Assembly (NCBI GenBank): GCA_016721945.1
Contig: JADKHC010000004.1
Coordinates: 1 to 64,000, forward strand
Length of the DNA: 64,000 bases
Source: Verrucomicrobiota bacterium
Lineage (GTDB): Bacteria > Verrucomicrobiota > Verrucomicrobiia > Opitutales > Opitutaceae
Direction of reading: 5' to 3'
The notes beneath the pieces were generated by a model that ran no database searches, was not told the origin of the DNA, and saw nothing but the letters and a program-made list of their open reading frames with translations. This document shows, piece after piece, positions 36,656 to 44,398 of this stretch (positions are counted from its first letter, which is position 1; every line of letters begins with the position of its first letter). Position numbers and translations under genes: made by a program.

Positions 36656-37035
36656 GCGACGAGCCGGTTTTTCTATCGGTCGCACAGGTCGCGGCGCTGC
36701 ATCGCTTCGCGCTGGAGCAGCACGGTGGCCAGGACGGACTGCGCGACGCCGCCGCGTTTGAAAGCGCTGTTTTGCATCCGCAGAACGTTTGGCTTTACGC
36801 ACAGGGTGACGTTTTCGACATGGCGGCGGCCTACGCCTTCCACCTAGCCGAGTCGCAAGCCTTCTTCGATGGCAACAAACGCACAGGCATGGCTGCTGCG
36901 CTGACCTTCCTAAAGCTCAACGGGAAAACTATCACGCGTCACACCGATGAACTATATGCGGCGATGATCGCGATTGCCGAGCGGCAAATCGGCAAGCCCG
37001 AGCTGGCCGCGCTCCTGCGCAGCCTCTGTGCGTAG
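36652..37035 (+). CDS. Doc-type (Fic fold) toxin, death-on-curing family
   Basis: 127 residues. The Fic core reads ESQAFFDGNKRTGMAAALTF, corresponding to H-x-F-x-D/E-GNKRT, but the catalytic His position is Gln here. Flanking blocks fit Doc (SVAQVAALHRFALEQHGGQD; GLRDAAAFESAVLHPQ; AAAYAFHLAE). P1 Doc phosphorylates elongation factor Tu and is neutralised by Phd. Without the His, activity may be reduced or lost, unless this Gln-bearing subfamily works differently. It is translationally coupled to the antitoxin and followed by a terminator. Confidence 0.87.
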   Translation: MSDEPVFLSVAQVAALHRFALEQHGGQDGLRDAAAFESAVLHPQNVWLYAQGDVFDMAAAYAFHLAESQAFFDGNKRTGMAAALTFLKLNGKTITRHTDELYAAMIAIAERQIGKPELAALLRSLCA

Positions 37036-37039
37036 CGCT

Positions 37040-37076
37040 ATAGCGCAGTTCCGGCTTGCGCTATTAGGCCTTTTTT
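37040..37076 (+). terminator. Intrinsic terminator of the toxin-antitoxin unit
   Basis: Stem ATAGCGCA (37040-37047) with TGCGCTAT (37057-37064), a 9-base loop, then TAGGCC and six T. It starts 4 bp after the toxin stop. A second palindrome, GCGCTATAGCGC, overlaps its left arm. Confidence 0.75.
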
Positions 37077-37169
37077 CAGGAGTCGGATTTTAAAGAACGA
37101 ACCGTCTACTACCTACCACAATCACTCGGGTTCGACCATTTTTCTGTCTCTCGATACTGATTGGACGTT

Positions 37170-37592
37170 TCATTCTTCGAGGATATCTTTTCCTAATTCT
37201 CTCAAAATATGCTCACGCAATCTAGGCGACTCCGGTGACAGGCCCTTCTTGAGACGTATGATTCCTTCTCGTACTTCATGCTTCTTTGATCGAGCAGCTT
37301 TCGCGTGGGCTTCTTCTAGCTCCATTTCGCGAACTCGCAGCATGGTCTGGAGCGGTGATAGCGAATTGGCCTGGGCTGACTCCCAATTCGCTCGTGTCTG
37401 GCGGTAATTGAAAGGTGAATAAGGGTTGTCGTGATTTCTCACGATCCAGTCGGCGATGGTTGCCACTTCTTCCTCTGTGGATGCAATCTGACTGGGGCAG
37501 GTTTTGTACCTTGTGGTTGACCGATCTGGGAAATCAGGCTTCGGGCTGTGACCTCGGTTGGCTATGATTTTGGTGTGAATCAAACCGAACAA
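37170..37592 (-). CDS. Hypothetical protein, start uncertain
   Basis: An open frame of 140 codons whose only upstream start is TTG 37592. Helical, charged protein, especially the second half (LRVREMELEEAHAKAARSKK, then RLREHILRELGKDILEE). Base composition is lower in GC than the neighbouring core genes, matching the accessory character of the region. I recognise no family. The first 40 residues may be untranslated; its N-terminal part overlaps a short frame on the other strand. Confidence 0.4.
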   Translation of the reverse strand: MFGLIHTKIIANRGHSPKPDFPDRSTTRYKTCPSQIASTEEEVATIADWIVRNHDNPYSPFNYRQTRANWESAQANSLSPLQTMLRVREMELEEAHAKAARSKKHEVREGIIRLKKGLSPESPRLREHILRELGKDILEE

Positions 37593-37712
37593 ATCTTTGA
37601 AGAAGCCCGCAGTGCGGGAATCGATTTGGATTTGGTCGATGCCAATCTGGCTTTGTCGGTGGATGCAGTGCAGTTACCTCATTGGACAAAATCCTTGTAT
37701 TTGGGACGATGA
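37575..37712 (+). CDS. Short open frame ending at the IS630 left edge
   Basis: 45 codons from GTG 37575: MNQTEQIFEEARSAGIDLDL then VDANLALSVDAVQLPHW. It reads like natural protein (amphipathic helix, no rare-codon clusters) and stops 8 bp before the IS630 terminal repeat. It may be a small gene or the surviving start of a longer one. It overlaps the 5' end of the minus-strand hypothetical frame, so at most one of the two is used there. Confidence 0.3.
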   Translation: MNQTEQIFEEARSAGIDLDLVDANLALSVDAVQLPHWTKSLYLGR

Positions 37713-37720
37713 CAGAATGA

Positions 37721-38853
37721 TACCAAGTCGCATTCAAACGCATAATAACTTGCCTTCGAGCGATTGAAGCCGGAGGCTATTTTTATGCGCCCACAAAAGC
37801 CATTTCCCCGAGGGACGGTCGAGGCACTGCAAAAGTTGCTCAAGGCAGCCAGGACCATGGCCGATCAACGGCGGATTCAAGCGGTTTTAATGCGAGCATT
37901 GGATGCGTCCCCCCCGGCGCGCATCGCCGCTGTGACCGGCTTGAGCGTGGCGAGTGTGCGGATAATCCACTCACGATTTTTGCGTGAAGGCCTTGGCTTT
38001 TTGAAAGATCGACCGGGGCGCGGAGGTCGGCGCCGCACCTTGCTCAGTGATGCACAGGTTCAGGCTTTGCTCGCCAGGCACACCGCTGACGCGACCGAGG
38101 GGCACGTGGTTGAAGCAGGTGCCTTCAAGCGCGATTACGATGCTTTGGCGGGCCATCCGGTCGCTCCCTCAACGGTCTATCGCTTACTCGCCAAAGCGGG
38201 TTGGCGAAAGATCGTGCCCCGACCCAGTCATCCCAAAAAGATCCGGCTTGGAGCAGGCGTTTAAAAAAAGTTCGCCCAGACGATAGTCGAGGAAAGTTTG
38301 CGGCACGGTTGTTGTCCCGTTGTATTGTTTATGGACGAAGGCCGTTTTGGCCGGATCAGCGATGTGCGTGCCTGTTGGGCTCCCAGCGGATCAGGCCGAA
38401 GGTCGCCCGGCAGGTGGTGCGTGAATCACTTTACGCTTTTTGCCGCCGTCGCTCCCAAGCACGGCATCATGAACTTTACGCTATCACCAAAGTGCAACAC
38501 CGCCTCGATGTCGCTGTTCCTGCTCGAACTGCTCGCGGCCTGGCCCGACCAACGCCTGCTCCTCTTTCTTGATGGAGCCGGTTGGCACAAATCCCGGCAG
38601 CTACCCATTCCTGAACGGCTCCGACTGGTGTACCTGCCTCCCTATACTCCCGAATGCAATCCCTCCGAGCATCTCTGGGACGAACTGCGTGAAAAAGGCT
38701 TCGCCAATCAGTTCTTCGCCACCCTCGACGCAGTCGAAGTTCAGTTAAAAACCCAACTCGAACTGCTCGCCGCTGACTCAATACGCCTCCGATCCCTCAC
38801 CGCCTTCCCTTGGATTATTGACTGGTTATTATATCTTTGAATGCAACTTGGTA
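37721..38853 (+). mobile_element. IS630-family insertion sequence
   Basis: 1133 bp including TA at both ends, the target dinucleotide duplicated by IS630/Tc1-type elements. The terminal inverted repeats are TACCAAGTCGCATTCAAACG on the left, and on the right the reverse complement TACCAAGTTGCATTCAAAGA; both continue into ATAATAAC. Inside is a single transposase region, frame-disrupted. The transposase ATG at 37785 is preceded by a perfect GGAGG eight bases upstream, which host genes here lack. It landed 16 bp before the dinB start. Confidence 0.9.
37785..38840 (+). pseudogene. IS630 transposase, frame broken in the middle
   Basis: The N-terminal part (37785-38264) is a helix-turn-helix region: RRIQAVLMRALDASPPARIA then SVASVRIIHSRFLREGL, and a GRPxxL-like GRGGRRRTLL stretch. 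The C-terminal part (to 38840) holds the DDE domain: LFMDEGRFGRISDVRACWAP (first Asp/Glu), LLLFLDGAGWHKS (second Asp) and LPPYTPECNPSEHLWDELRE (catalytic Glu after NP-E). Between them, at 38233-38271, the expected residues HPKK-DPAW-EQAFKK-KFAQ are spread over three frames, each change being a missing base at a homopolymer (AAAAA, GG, AAAAAAA). So it is inactive unless these are sequencing errors or frameshifting sites. Confidence 0.82.
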
Positions 38854-38869
38854 TGAGTAGCTCACTTGC

Positions 38870-39998
38870 ATGCGCTCGTTGCCCACGATTGTTCATCTTG
38901 ATGCCGATGCGTTTTTCGTCGCGGTGGAGCAGGCGTTGAATCCGACGTTGCGCGGGAAAAAAGTCGCGGTCGGCGGTCGTGAGCGTGGGATTATTTCTTC
39001 GGCGAGTTACGAGGCGCGGGCGTGTGGTGTTTATACGCCGATGCCGACAGTGCGGGCGCTTAAGGTTTGTCCGGACTTGATCTTGGTTGATCATTCCTCG
39101 GGACGTTACTGTGGAATGGCACTCCGTGGATGAAGGATTTCTCGATGTTGGCCCGTGCGGTTTCACGTCGGCTGCGGAAGTCGAGAGGGCGATTCGCCGT
39201 TTGCAGCAACGCATCTGGGACGAGTTGCAGATCACGATTTCGTTTGGCTTGGCGGCGAACAAGCTCGTGTCGGCCATCGCGAGCAAACTCAACAAGCCGC
39301 GTGGTTTCACGGTTGTGCAGCCGGGAGCTGAAGGCGAATTTCTTAAACCGCTTTCCATCGGTAAACTGCCTGGTATCGGCGCGAAAATGGAAGAAGCGTT
39401 GAATGCACGTGGCATCAAACTCGTTGCGGATATTTTGGCGTTGTCCGAGTCGGAGGCGAAGGCCGCTTTTGGTAGCGGTTGGCAGGAAGTTTTAGCGATG
39501 GCACGCGGTGAGGACGAGAGCGTGGTCGAGACCGAGGACTGGGCAGCTAAGTCGTATTCGCAACAGGAAACATTCGCTACCGACATTTCTGATTTTGCCG
39601 AGATCGAGCGCGTGGCGAAAGGCATGATTGACGATCTCATGCCGAAAATACGCACTGATGGAAAACGCGTGCGCACCATGACGGTGAAAATTCGCTATCC
39701 CGATTTCGAACAGATGTCGGCTGGGCATAGCCTCGAAGCGGCGAGCGATCTGGAGACACCGTTTTATCCATGGGTCGCGCCACTGCTCAAAAAAGCATGG
39801 CTGAAGAAGCGGCCGTTACGTCTCGTGAGCGTGCGTTTTTCGAGTGTCGATGATCGTCCCGAGCAGCTGGAGATGTTTGGTGCGACCGATGAAAAACGAA
39901 AGCGACTCGCGAGTGCCGTCGATGCGCTCAAGGCCAAGCGCGGCGGGGCGGCTGTCGTGCGTGGTACGCAGATCACGCAGACGCCTCGTGAAAGCTGA
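38870..39998 (+). pseudogene. dinB: DNA polymerase IV (dinB), internal deletion and frameshift
   Basis: The first frame (38870-39133) encodes the Pol IV start: IVHLDADAFFVAVEQALNP with catalytic Asp residues, then SSASYEARACGVYTPMPTVRA. The second (from 39087) resumes with EWHSVDEGFLDVGPCGF, then FGLAANKLVSAIASKLNKPRG, the helix-hairpin LPGIGAKMEEALN and the little-finger domain. After VDHSSGRY about 15-20 residues normally found before the VEWHSVDEG block (YxxxSxxMF...) are missing and the frame changes. The junction contains GACGTTAC, which would fit both sides of the deletion. As written, no full Pol IV can be made. Confidence 0.85.
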
Positions 39999-40005
39999 GA
40001 AATTA

Positions 40006-40097
40006 TTGAACAGAAGATAACGAGGGTAACGAAGCGATTGATGGAATGCGTGACTGAACCTGCGTGCGCTTCGTTCCCTTTGTTGCCTTCTGTGCAA
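40006..40097. repeat. Imperfect inverted repeat downstream of dinB
   Basis: The left arm 40006-40036 (TTGAACAGAAGATAACGAGG then GTAACGAAGCG) pairs with the right arm 40067-40097 (CGCTTCGTTCCCTTTGTTGC then CTTCTGTGCAA). It has the same word-like build as the other palindromes, here from AACGAGGGTAACGAAG words. Confidence 0.8.
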
Positions 40098-40140
40098 AGT
40101 GCTCGGAGTAGTTCTCTTTAACCTTAATTCCGCAGTTGAA

Positions 40141-40272
40141 ACCGCTAATTTTCGCTAATTGTCGCTAAATCAGATACATCGATAAAAACACCTTTTCACC
40201 TGTCAGGTGAACTCCTTTGCAGCGTATACCCTAACTTCCGAAATTAGCGGCGATTAGCGATAATTAGCGGTT
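40141..40272. repeat. Imperfect inverted repeat of CTAATT/CGCTAA words
   Basis: The left arm 40141-40170 (ACCGCTAATTTTCGCTAATT then GTCGCTAAAT) and the right arm 40241-40272 (AAATTAGCGGCGATTAGCGA then TAATTAGCGGTT) are inverted copies with the TTAGCG word repeated three times in each arm. In the loop is a smaller perfect palindrome, TTCACC-TGTCA-GGTGAA (40195-40211). With the preceding repeat it fills the 343-bp gap between dinB and the FmdB-like gene; no gene is seen there. Confidence 0.8.
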
Positions 40273-40341
40273 AAACAACGGCTGTTTTAGGTTTATCGTG
40301 GACTTGAGTAGTTTCTTACTCTGCTTAGACCGATCCTAGTT

Positions 40342-40926
40342 ATGCCGATCTACGAGTACTATTGTCCTGACAACAATACGGTCTACCAGTTTTTCGCGAA
40401 GACACTCGCGCAGGGGAAACTCGTTCCCAAGTGCCCGGACAATCCGAAGTTTCGCATGCAAAAAGCGCTTTCGACTTTTGCGGTGAAAACCGGCGGGAAG
40501 AAATCGGGCGAAGCGAAAGAGGGTGCCGCAGGCATGCCTGAAGCGAGCGGCGATCCGGCAGAGGATGCGCGCATGGAGGCGGCGATGAATGCGATGGAGG
40601 GCGAGTTCGCCAACGTCGATGAAAACGATCCGCGTGCGATGGGCCGCATGATGCGTCGCATGGCCGAGCTCACGGGCGAAAAGATCGACGGCGAGATGGA
40701 AGAGGTTGTGCGCAAACTCGAAGAGGGCGCAGATCCTGACGCCCTCGAAGAGCAACTAGGCGGTGCATTTCCTGATGAGCAAGGTGGCGGGATGGACGAT
40801 CCGTATGGCGAAGGTCCGATGCCGGGGGCTGGCGGGGAAAAACCTGATCCGAAGGAAGCGAAATTTCGCTTCAAAGCGCTGCGTCGTCCGTTGCGCCGCG
40901 ATCCGAAGCTTTACGATTACGAATGA
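40342..40926 (+). CDS. FmdB-like zinc-ribbon protein with long acidic tail and altered cysteines
   Basis: 194 residues. MPIYEYYCPDNNTVYQFFAK is the FmdB/CxxC regulatory-family start and the second strand KCPDNPKFRMQKALSTFAV continues it. The usual two CxxC pairs are each C-x2-N here, so only two zinc ligands remain. The tail (residues 50-194) is long, rich in Glu, Met and Gly (EARMEAAMNAMEGEFANVDE-like segments, GGGMDDPYGEGPMPGAGG), whereas typical members are under 110 residues. Function in the family is not established. The gene stands alone between repeat-filled gaps. Confidence 0.75.
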   Translation: MPIYEYYCPDNNTVYQFFAKTLAQGKLVPKCPDNPKFRMQKALSTFAVKTGGKKSGEAKEGAAGMPEASGDPAEDARMEAAMNAMEGEFANVDENDPRAMGRMMRRMAELTGEKIDGEMEEVVRKLEEGADPDALEEQLGGAFPDEQGGGMDDPYGEGPMPGAGGEKPDPKEAKFRFKALRRPLRRDPKLYDYE

Positions 40927-40962
40927 GCGCCTGCCGACTTATTCTAAATTCCGCAATCCGGA

Positions 40963-41103
40963 TTGAACTACGAAGAAGCAAAGAATCAAAGCTGAGTGGC
41001 TTGATTGGTGAATTCTTTATGGCAGTACTAAAAAACCAAGTGAAACATCTAAATCACCCAAGAGTCCAGTCCTCCTAGGATTCTTCGTTTCTTGGTAGTT
41101 CAA
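40963..41103. repeat. Imperfect inverted repeat (TTGAACTAC...AAAGAATC)
   Basis: The left arm 40963-40987 (TTGAACTACGAAGAAGCAAA then GAATC) matches the reverse complement of the right arm 41079-41103 at about 21 of 25 positions. The enclosed 91 bp has no gene. It separates two convergent genes (FmdB-like and the secreted protein at 41153). Confidence 0.78.
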
Positions 41104-41152
41104 CGGCTTAGGCTGTCTCGGGAGCGTTTACTTTGAAAAGTTTGTGTTCTAC

Positions 41153-41923
41153 TCAATGGTTCGGGTGTGAGGGCAGGAGGTTGCTTCCTCCGATGGCGGT
41201 GAAGCAGATATGGCCGGAGGTGATGATTTCGCCTGCGCTGGGTGCAATCAGGTTTCGGCCAAAAACAGTTGGATCGGCAACATCTGCGGCGGGCGCGAGC
41301 TTGGCTGCCGTGCGTGTCTCGGCTGCAACCGCAGGAGAAAGCCGGACGGTCGTCAGATAATCGCTATTCATCGAAATAGTCGGTGTACCAGAAGTGACCA
41401 TGAGTCCTGGCTGGTTGCGACGAGCCCAGCTTTCAATACAAGCCGCGAGCAGGGCGTAGGGCAGGGTGTCGTGGTTTTTCCAATACTCGATTTCTAGAGA
41501 ATAAACGTCGCGGTGAATGAGCAGTTGATACGCCCGATTCATGACCTGCTCATACTCGGATGGGTGTGCGGCGAGCCATTTGACGTGCTGGGTCATCAAC
41601 TCGCTGTAAGTGCGGACGTCGGTCGACCAGCTGCGGATTTCTTCTTCACTCGGTTCATGCCCGAAAGCGTCTTGGCAGGCTTTGATGATGACGGCACGTT
41701 TTGTTGTGGCGTCGCTTTGGATTTGCTGGCGGTGATGCTCGATCAGTTCCGAAACCGACTTCGCAGCGCTGTCGCTCAGTTCGCTGGGCGTCGGTGCGCG
41801 GCCAAGTGCGAGCATGCTCGAGACGCTGATGCGTTGGCTCTGTTCATCGGTTGTGGCGCGGGCGAAATTGGCAAAGAAGAGGATCGCCGTCGCGACGAGG
41901 AGCACGGGCAATGTTTTTTTCAT
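41153..41923 (-). CDS. Secreted protein of unknown function
   Basis: 256 residues from ATG 41923 (MKKTLPVLLVATAILFFANF), a clear Sec signal peptide cleaved near ARA; an ATG 12 codons upstream would spoil the n-region. The mature part is helical (SELIEHHRQQIQSDATTKRA; SELMTQHVKWLAAHPSEYEQ; NRAYQLLIHRDVYSLEIEYW). The last of these resembles the repeated segment of DUF4214-like secreted proteins (Y-x3-L-x-R-x5-G-x2-YW), but weakly. The C-terminal 80 residues are low in regular structure. No neighbour explains its role. Confidence 0.7.
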   Translation of the reverse strand: MKKTLPVLLVATAILFFANFARATTDEQSQRISVSSMLALGRAPTPSELSDSAAKSVSELIEHHRQQIQSDATTKRAVIIKACQDAFGHEPSEEEIRSWSTDVRTYSELMTQHVKWLAAHPSEYEQVMNRAYQLLIHRDVYSLEIEYWKNHDTLPYALLAACIESWARRNQPGLMVTSGTPTISMNSDYLTTVRLSPAVAAETRTAAKLAPAADVADPTVFGRNLIAPSAGEIITSGHICFTAIGGSNLLPSHPNH

Positions 41924-42124
41924 GAATGTAAGTGACGGCAATATCAGCGGGTGCGTCAAACGCGTTGCGATTTTGGAATCATAGACGCGTTGGTTTTGCA
42001 GAATGGAAAATGTTTTTCGTAGAGCGAACTTGAGCGTTGAGAAATCGTTCTAGCGTTGGACGAAATTATTCAAAAATCAGGTGTGAACTGGCGAAAGGCG
42101 GTGTATTCTTTTCACTTACTCCAA

Positions 42125-43981
42125 ATGAATACCCGTAATTGTTTCCTCCACTTTGCCCAACGATTTGCTTCCTCGGTTAGGCTTGCATCGGGATTGGCTT
42201 TTTTCTGTGTCGTCGGCCTGATCGCTGTCGCCCAACCTTCGGGTGGGCCCTACGGTCCGGTGCAGCAAAAGTACGAACTGCCGAAGGCCAAGCACGTCTT
42301 CTTCGTCGCGCCTGATGGCAAAGCCGATGCTCCAGGCTCAACGCTTGCACAACCCACAACGCTCGAATCGGCGATAGCCGCCGTGGTCACGGGCGACGCG
42401 ATCGTGTTGCGGGGCGGTGTTTACCGAACCGGTGGACTGCTGCTCAACCAGGGCATTACGATGCAACCTTACGGCGACGAGCGCCCGATCTTGAAAGGCA
42501 CGGAAATCGCTACGTCGTGGAAGGCTCAACCGAATGGTTTGTGGCGCGCTGCGTGGAAGAAGTTTTTCCCAGCTCAGGCGGCCGACTGGTGGCGTCGCGA
42601 GCGGTTCGTGAAAGAGACTCCGCTGTATTTGTTTAACAACGACATGGTATTCCTCGACGGCGAGCCGCTCAATGCCGTCGGTGGCGAGCATGAAGTGACA
42701 GAAAAAAGCTACTTCATCGATTATGCGGCGGGGCAGGTTTATATCGGAACGAATCCGGAAAATCGCTTGGTTGAAATCACCACGCAGGACAGCGCGCTGA
42801 CCCGAACCATTCAAAATGTACATGGGAAGCAAAACGACCGTCAGGGGCCGGTGATCCGTGGTATCACGTTTACGCAGTATGCATACCGCGCTCTTGAGGT
42901 CGAAGGAACCGAACCCGGTGCCTACATGGATCCCTCGAAGTTCGGCAAGGAAGTTGTGGGCACGACGCTGGAAAATCTGACCATCTCGTTTTGCTCGCGT
43001 GTGGCGGGGTATTTCCGTGGCGACAAACTCGTGATCCGTAACTGTCTCGTCGCCGACTGCGGCACCGAAGGTTTGTACGTGATCGATTCAGCCGACGTGC
43101 TGCTGGAGAAAAATATCGTCACCCGAACCAATAGCGCAGAGAAAATCATGGGTTACTTCGCATCTGCGGTGAAGATTTTTAACCAGTCTTACCGAGTGGT
43201 CGTCCGCGACAATCTGATCATCGATAATCCTCATGCCAGCGGCGTGTGGTACGACGTGGGTAATGTCGACGGCGTTTTCATCAACAACTGGGTCGAGCGC
43301 ACCAACGACGGGTTCTTCTTCGAAATCTCCAAGGGCGCGATTTGCGTCGGCAATGTTTTTGTCGATTGCAACAAAGGTATCCACATTTTGAATAGCTGCG
43401 ATGTTCAGGTTTACCAAAACACTCTTTTCAATAGTTCGGTCTTCGTCGAACGCAACGAACGCAGCGCGGTTGGCGATCATTTTGGCTGGCATCCCAGCGC
43501 CGGTCCCGATGTAGGCGAACGCTTGGGGCATGTATTGGTGAATAACCTACTCGTCGCGGATGAAACTTTTGCCGGACCGATGATTGAGTTCAAGCAGGCT
43601 GCGTTGCTCAAGGAACGCCTGAAAGATCCCCAAGCAAAAGAAATGGACGGCAACGTCTATGTACGTCGCGCCCGCCCGACCGTGCAGCCACTCATCAAGT
43701 GGAGTCCGGTACAGAATGAAAAAGGACTGGTTGCGACGACGACGCTCGAGGAATTCCAAAAACTAGATTCTCGCTTTGAGGCGAAAGCGTTGTCGTTCCC
43801 CGATTATTGGGGCCCGCTCTTCCAGAGCTTCGACCTGCATCATTTCGAATTGCTGAGCGCGTTCCCGGGTTCGACTAATGGCGTAGCGCTCTCACCCGCG
43901 ATTCGTGAGCTTTGGAAATTGAAGCCTAACCAAGCCGTATTCCCAGGTGCCTACGTGCCGCGCGCGGCAGGTAATTATTAA
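42125..43981 (+). CDS. Secreted right-handed parallel beta-helix protein
   Basis: 618 residues from ATG 42125 (MNTRNCFLHFAQRFASSVRL), followed by a hydrophobic h-region and cleavage after VAQP. The pectate-lyase-like head is clear: HVFFVAPDGKADAPGSTLAQ then LESAIAAVVTGDAIVLRGGVY. The repeats of a beta-helix follow (VIRNCLVADCGTEGLYVI, LLEKNIVTRTN, VVVRDNLIIDNPHASGVWYD, VYQNTLFNSS). Proteins of this type are polysaccharide lyases, hydrolases or surface adhesins. No catalytic residues can be assigned, and it is not near a recognisable polysaccharide-utilisation locus. Confidence 0.82.
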   Translation: MNTRNCFLHFAQRFASSVRLASGLAFFCVVGLIAVAQPSGGPYGPVQQKYELPKAKHVFFVAPDGKADAPGSTLAQPTTLESAIAAVVTGDAIVLRGGVYRTGGLLLNQGITMQPYGDERPILKGTEIATSWKAQPNGLWRAAWKKFFPAQAADWWRRERFVKETPLYLFNNDMVFLDGEPLNAVGGEHEVTEKSYFIDYAAGQVYIGTNPENRLVEITTQDSALTRTIQNVHGKQNDRQGPVIRGITFTQYAYRALEVEGTEPGAYMDPSKFGKEVVGTTLENLTISFCSRVAGYFRGDKLVIRNCLVADCGTEGLYVIDSADVLLEKNIVTRTNSAEKIMGYFASAVKIFNQSYRVVVRDNLIIDNPHASGVWYDVGNVDGVFINNWVERTNDGFFFEISKGAICVGNVFVDCNKGIHILNSCDVQVYQNTLFNSSVFVERNERSAVGDHFGWHPSAGPDVGERLGHVLVNNLLVADETFAGPMIEFKQAALLKERLKDPQAKEMDGNVYVRRARPTVQPLIKWSPVQNEKGLVATTTLEEFQKLDSRFEAKALSFPDYWGPLFQSFDLHHFELLSAFPGSTNGVALSPAIRELWKLKPNQAVFPGAYVPRAAGNY

Positions 43982-44007
43982 TCCGGCAACAAGACAGCGC
44001 CGCATTG

Positions 44008-44173
44008 TACCAAGTTGCATTCAGGCGTATCCAAACGGCCTGAGGTAGGGACGACCCGCCGGGTCGTCCGTCAACGTTGCTTGTGAATGGCCTGGGCGCA
44101 ACCGGACGGCCCGGCGGTCCGTCCCTACCCATCGAACACCGACAGTTTTTATACGTTTGAATACAATCTGGTA
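44008..44173. mobile_element. MITE with IS630-type ends and an internal REP palindrome
   Basis: 166 bp bounded by TA. Left end TACCAAGTTGCATTCAGGCG; right end reverse-complements to TACCAGATTGTATTCAAACG. Both match the IS630 ends at 37721 and 38853. Inside are two inverted arms, 44044-44070 (GGTAGGGACGACCCGCCGGG...) and 44103-44129, each itself palindromic. No transposase is present. It lies in the 417-bp gap between the beta-helix gene and the lipoprotein gene; nothing else recognisable is there except a possible Shine-Dalgarno at the right end of the gap. Confidence 0.82.
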
Positions 44174-44398
44174 TTCATCACCCATCCCGCTCGTGCAGCG
44201 GCCTGAAAACAGGCGCTTTCACTTCGCCGGATTAATAAGTTCAGTTTACGAGCAGTCTGGACGCCGTTTCGGACGGCTCACAGGCCTTCTTTACGAGCGC
44301 AAGATATCCCCCGAGCGTCCTTGAGTAATTTGTAAATCAAGGACTCTCGTAAGTGTGAGGTTGCGAGGGTTGGAGTTCTTTTGCCAAAAGGATTCACC

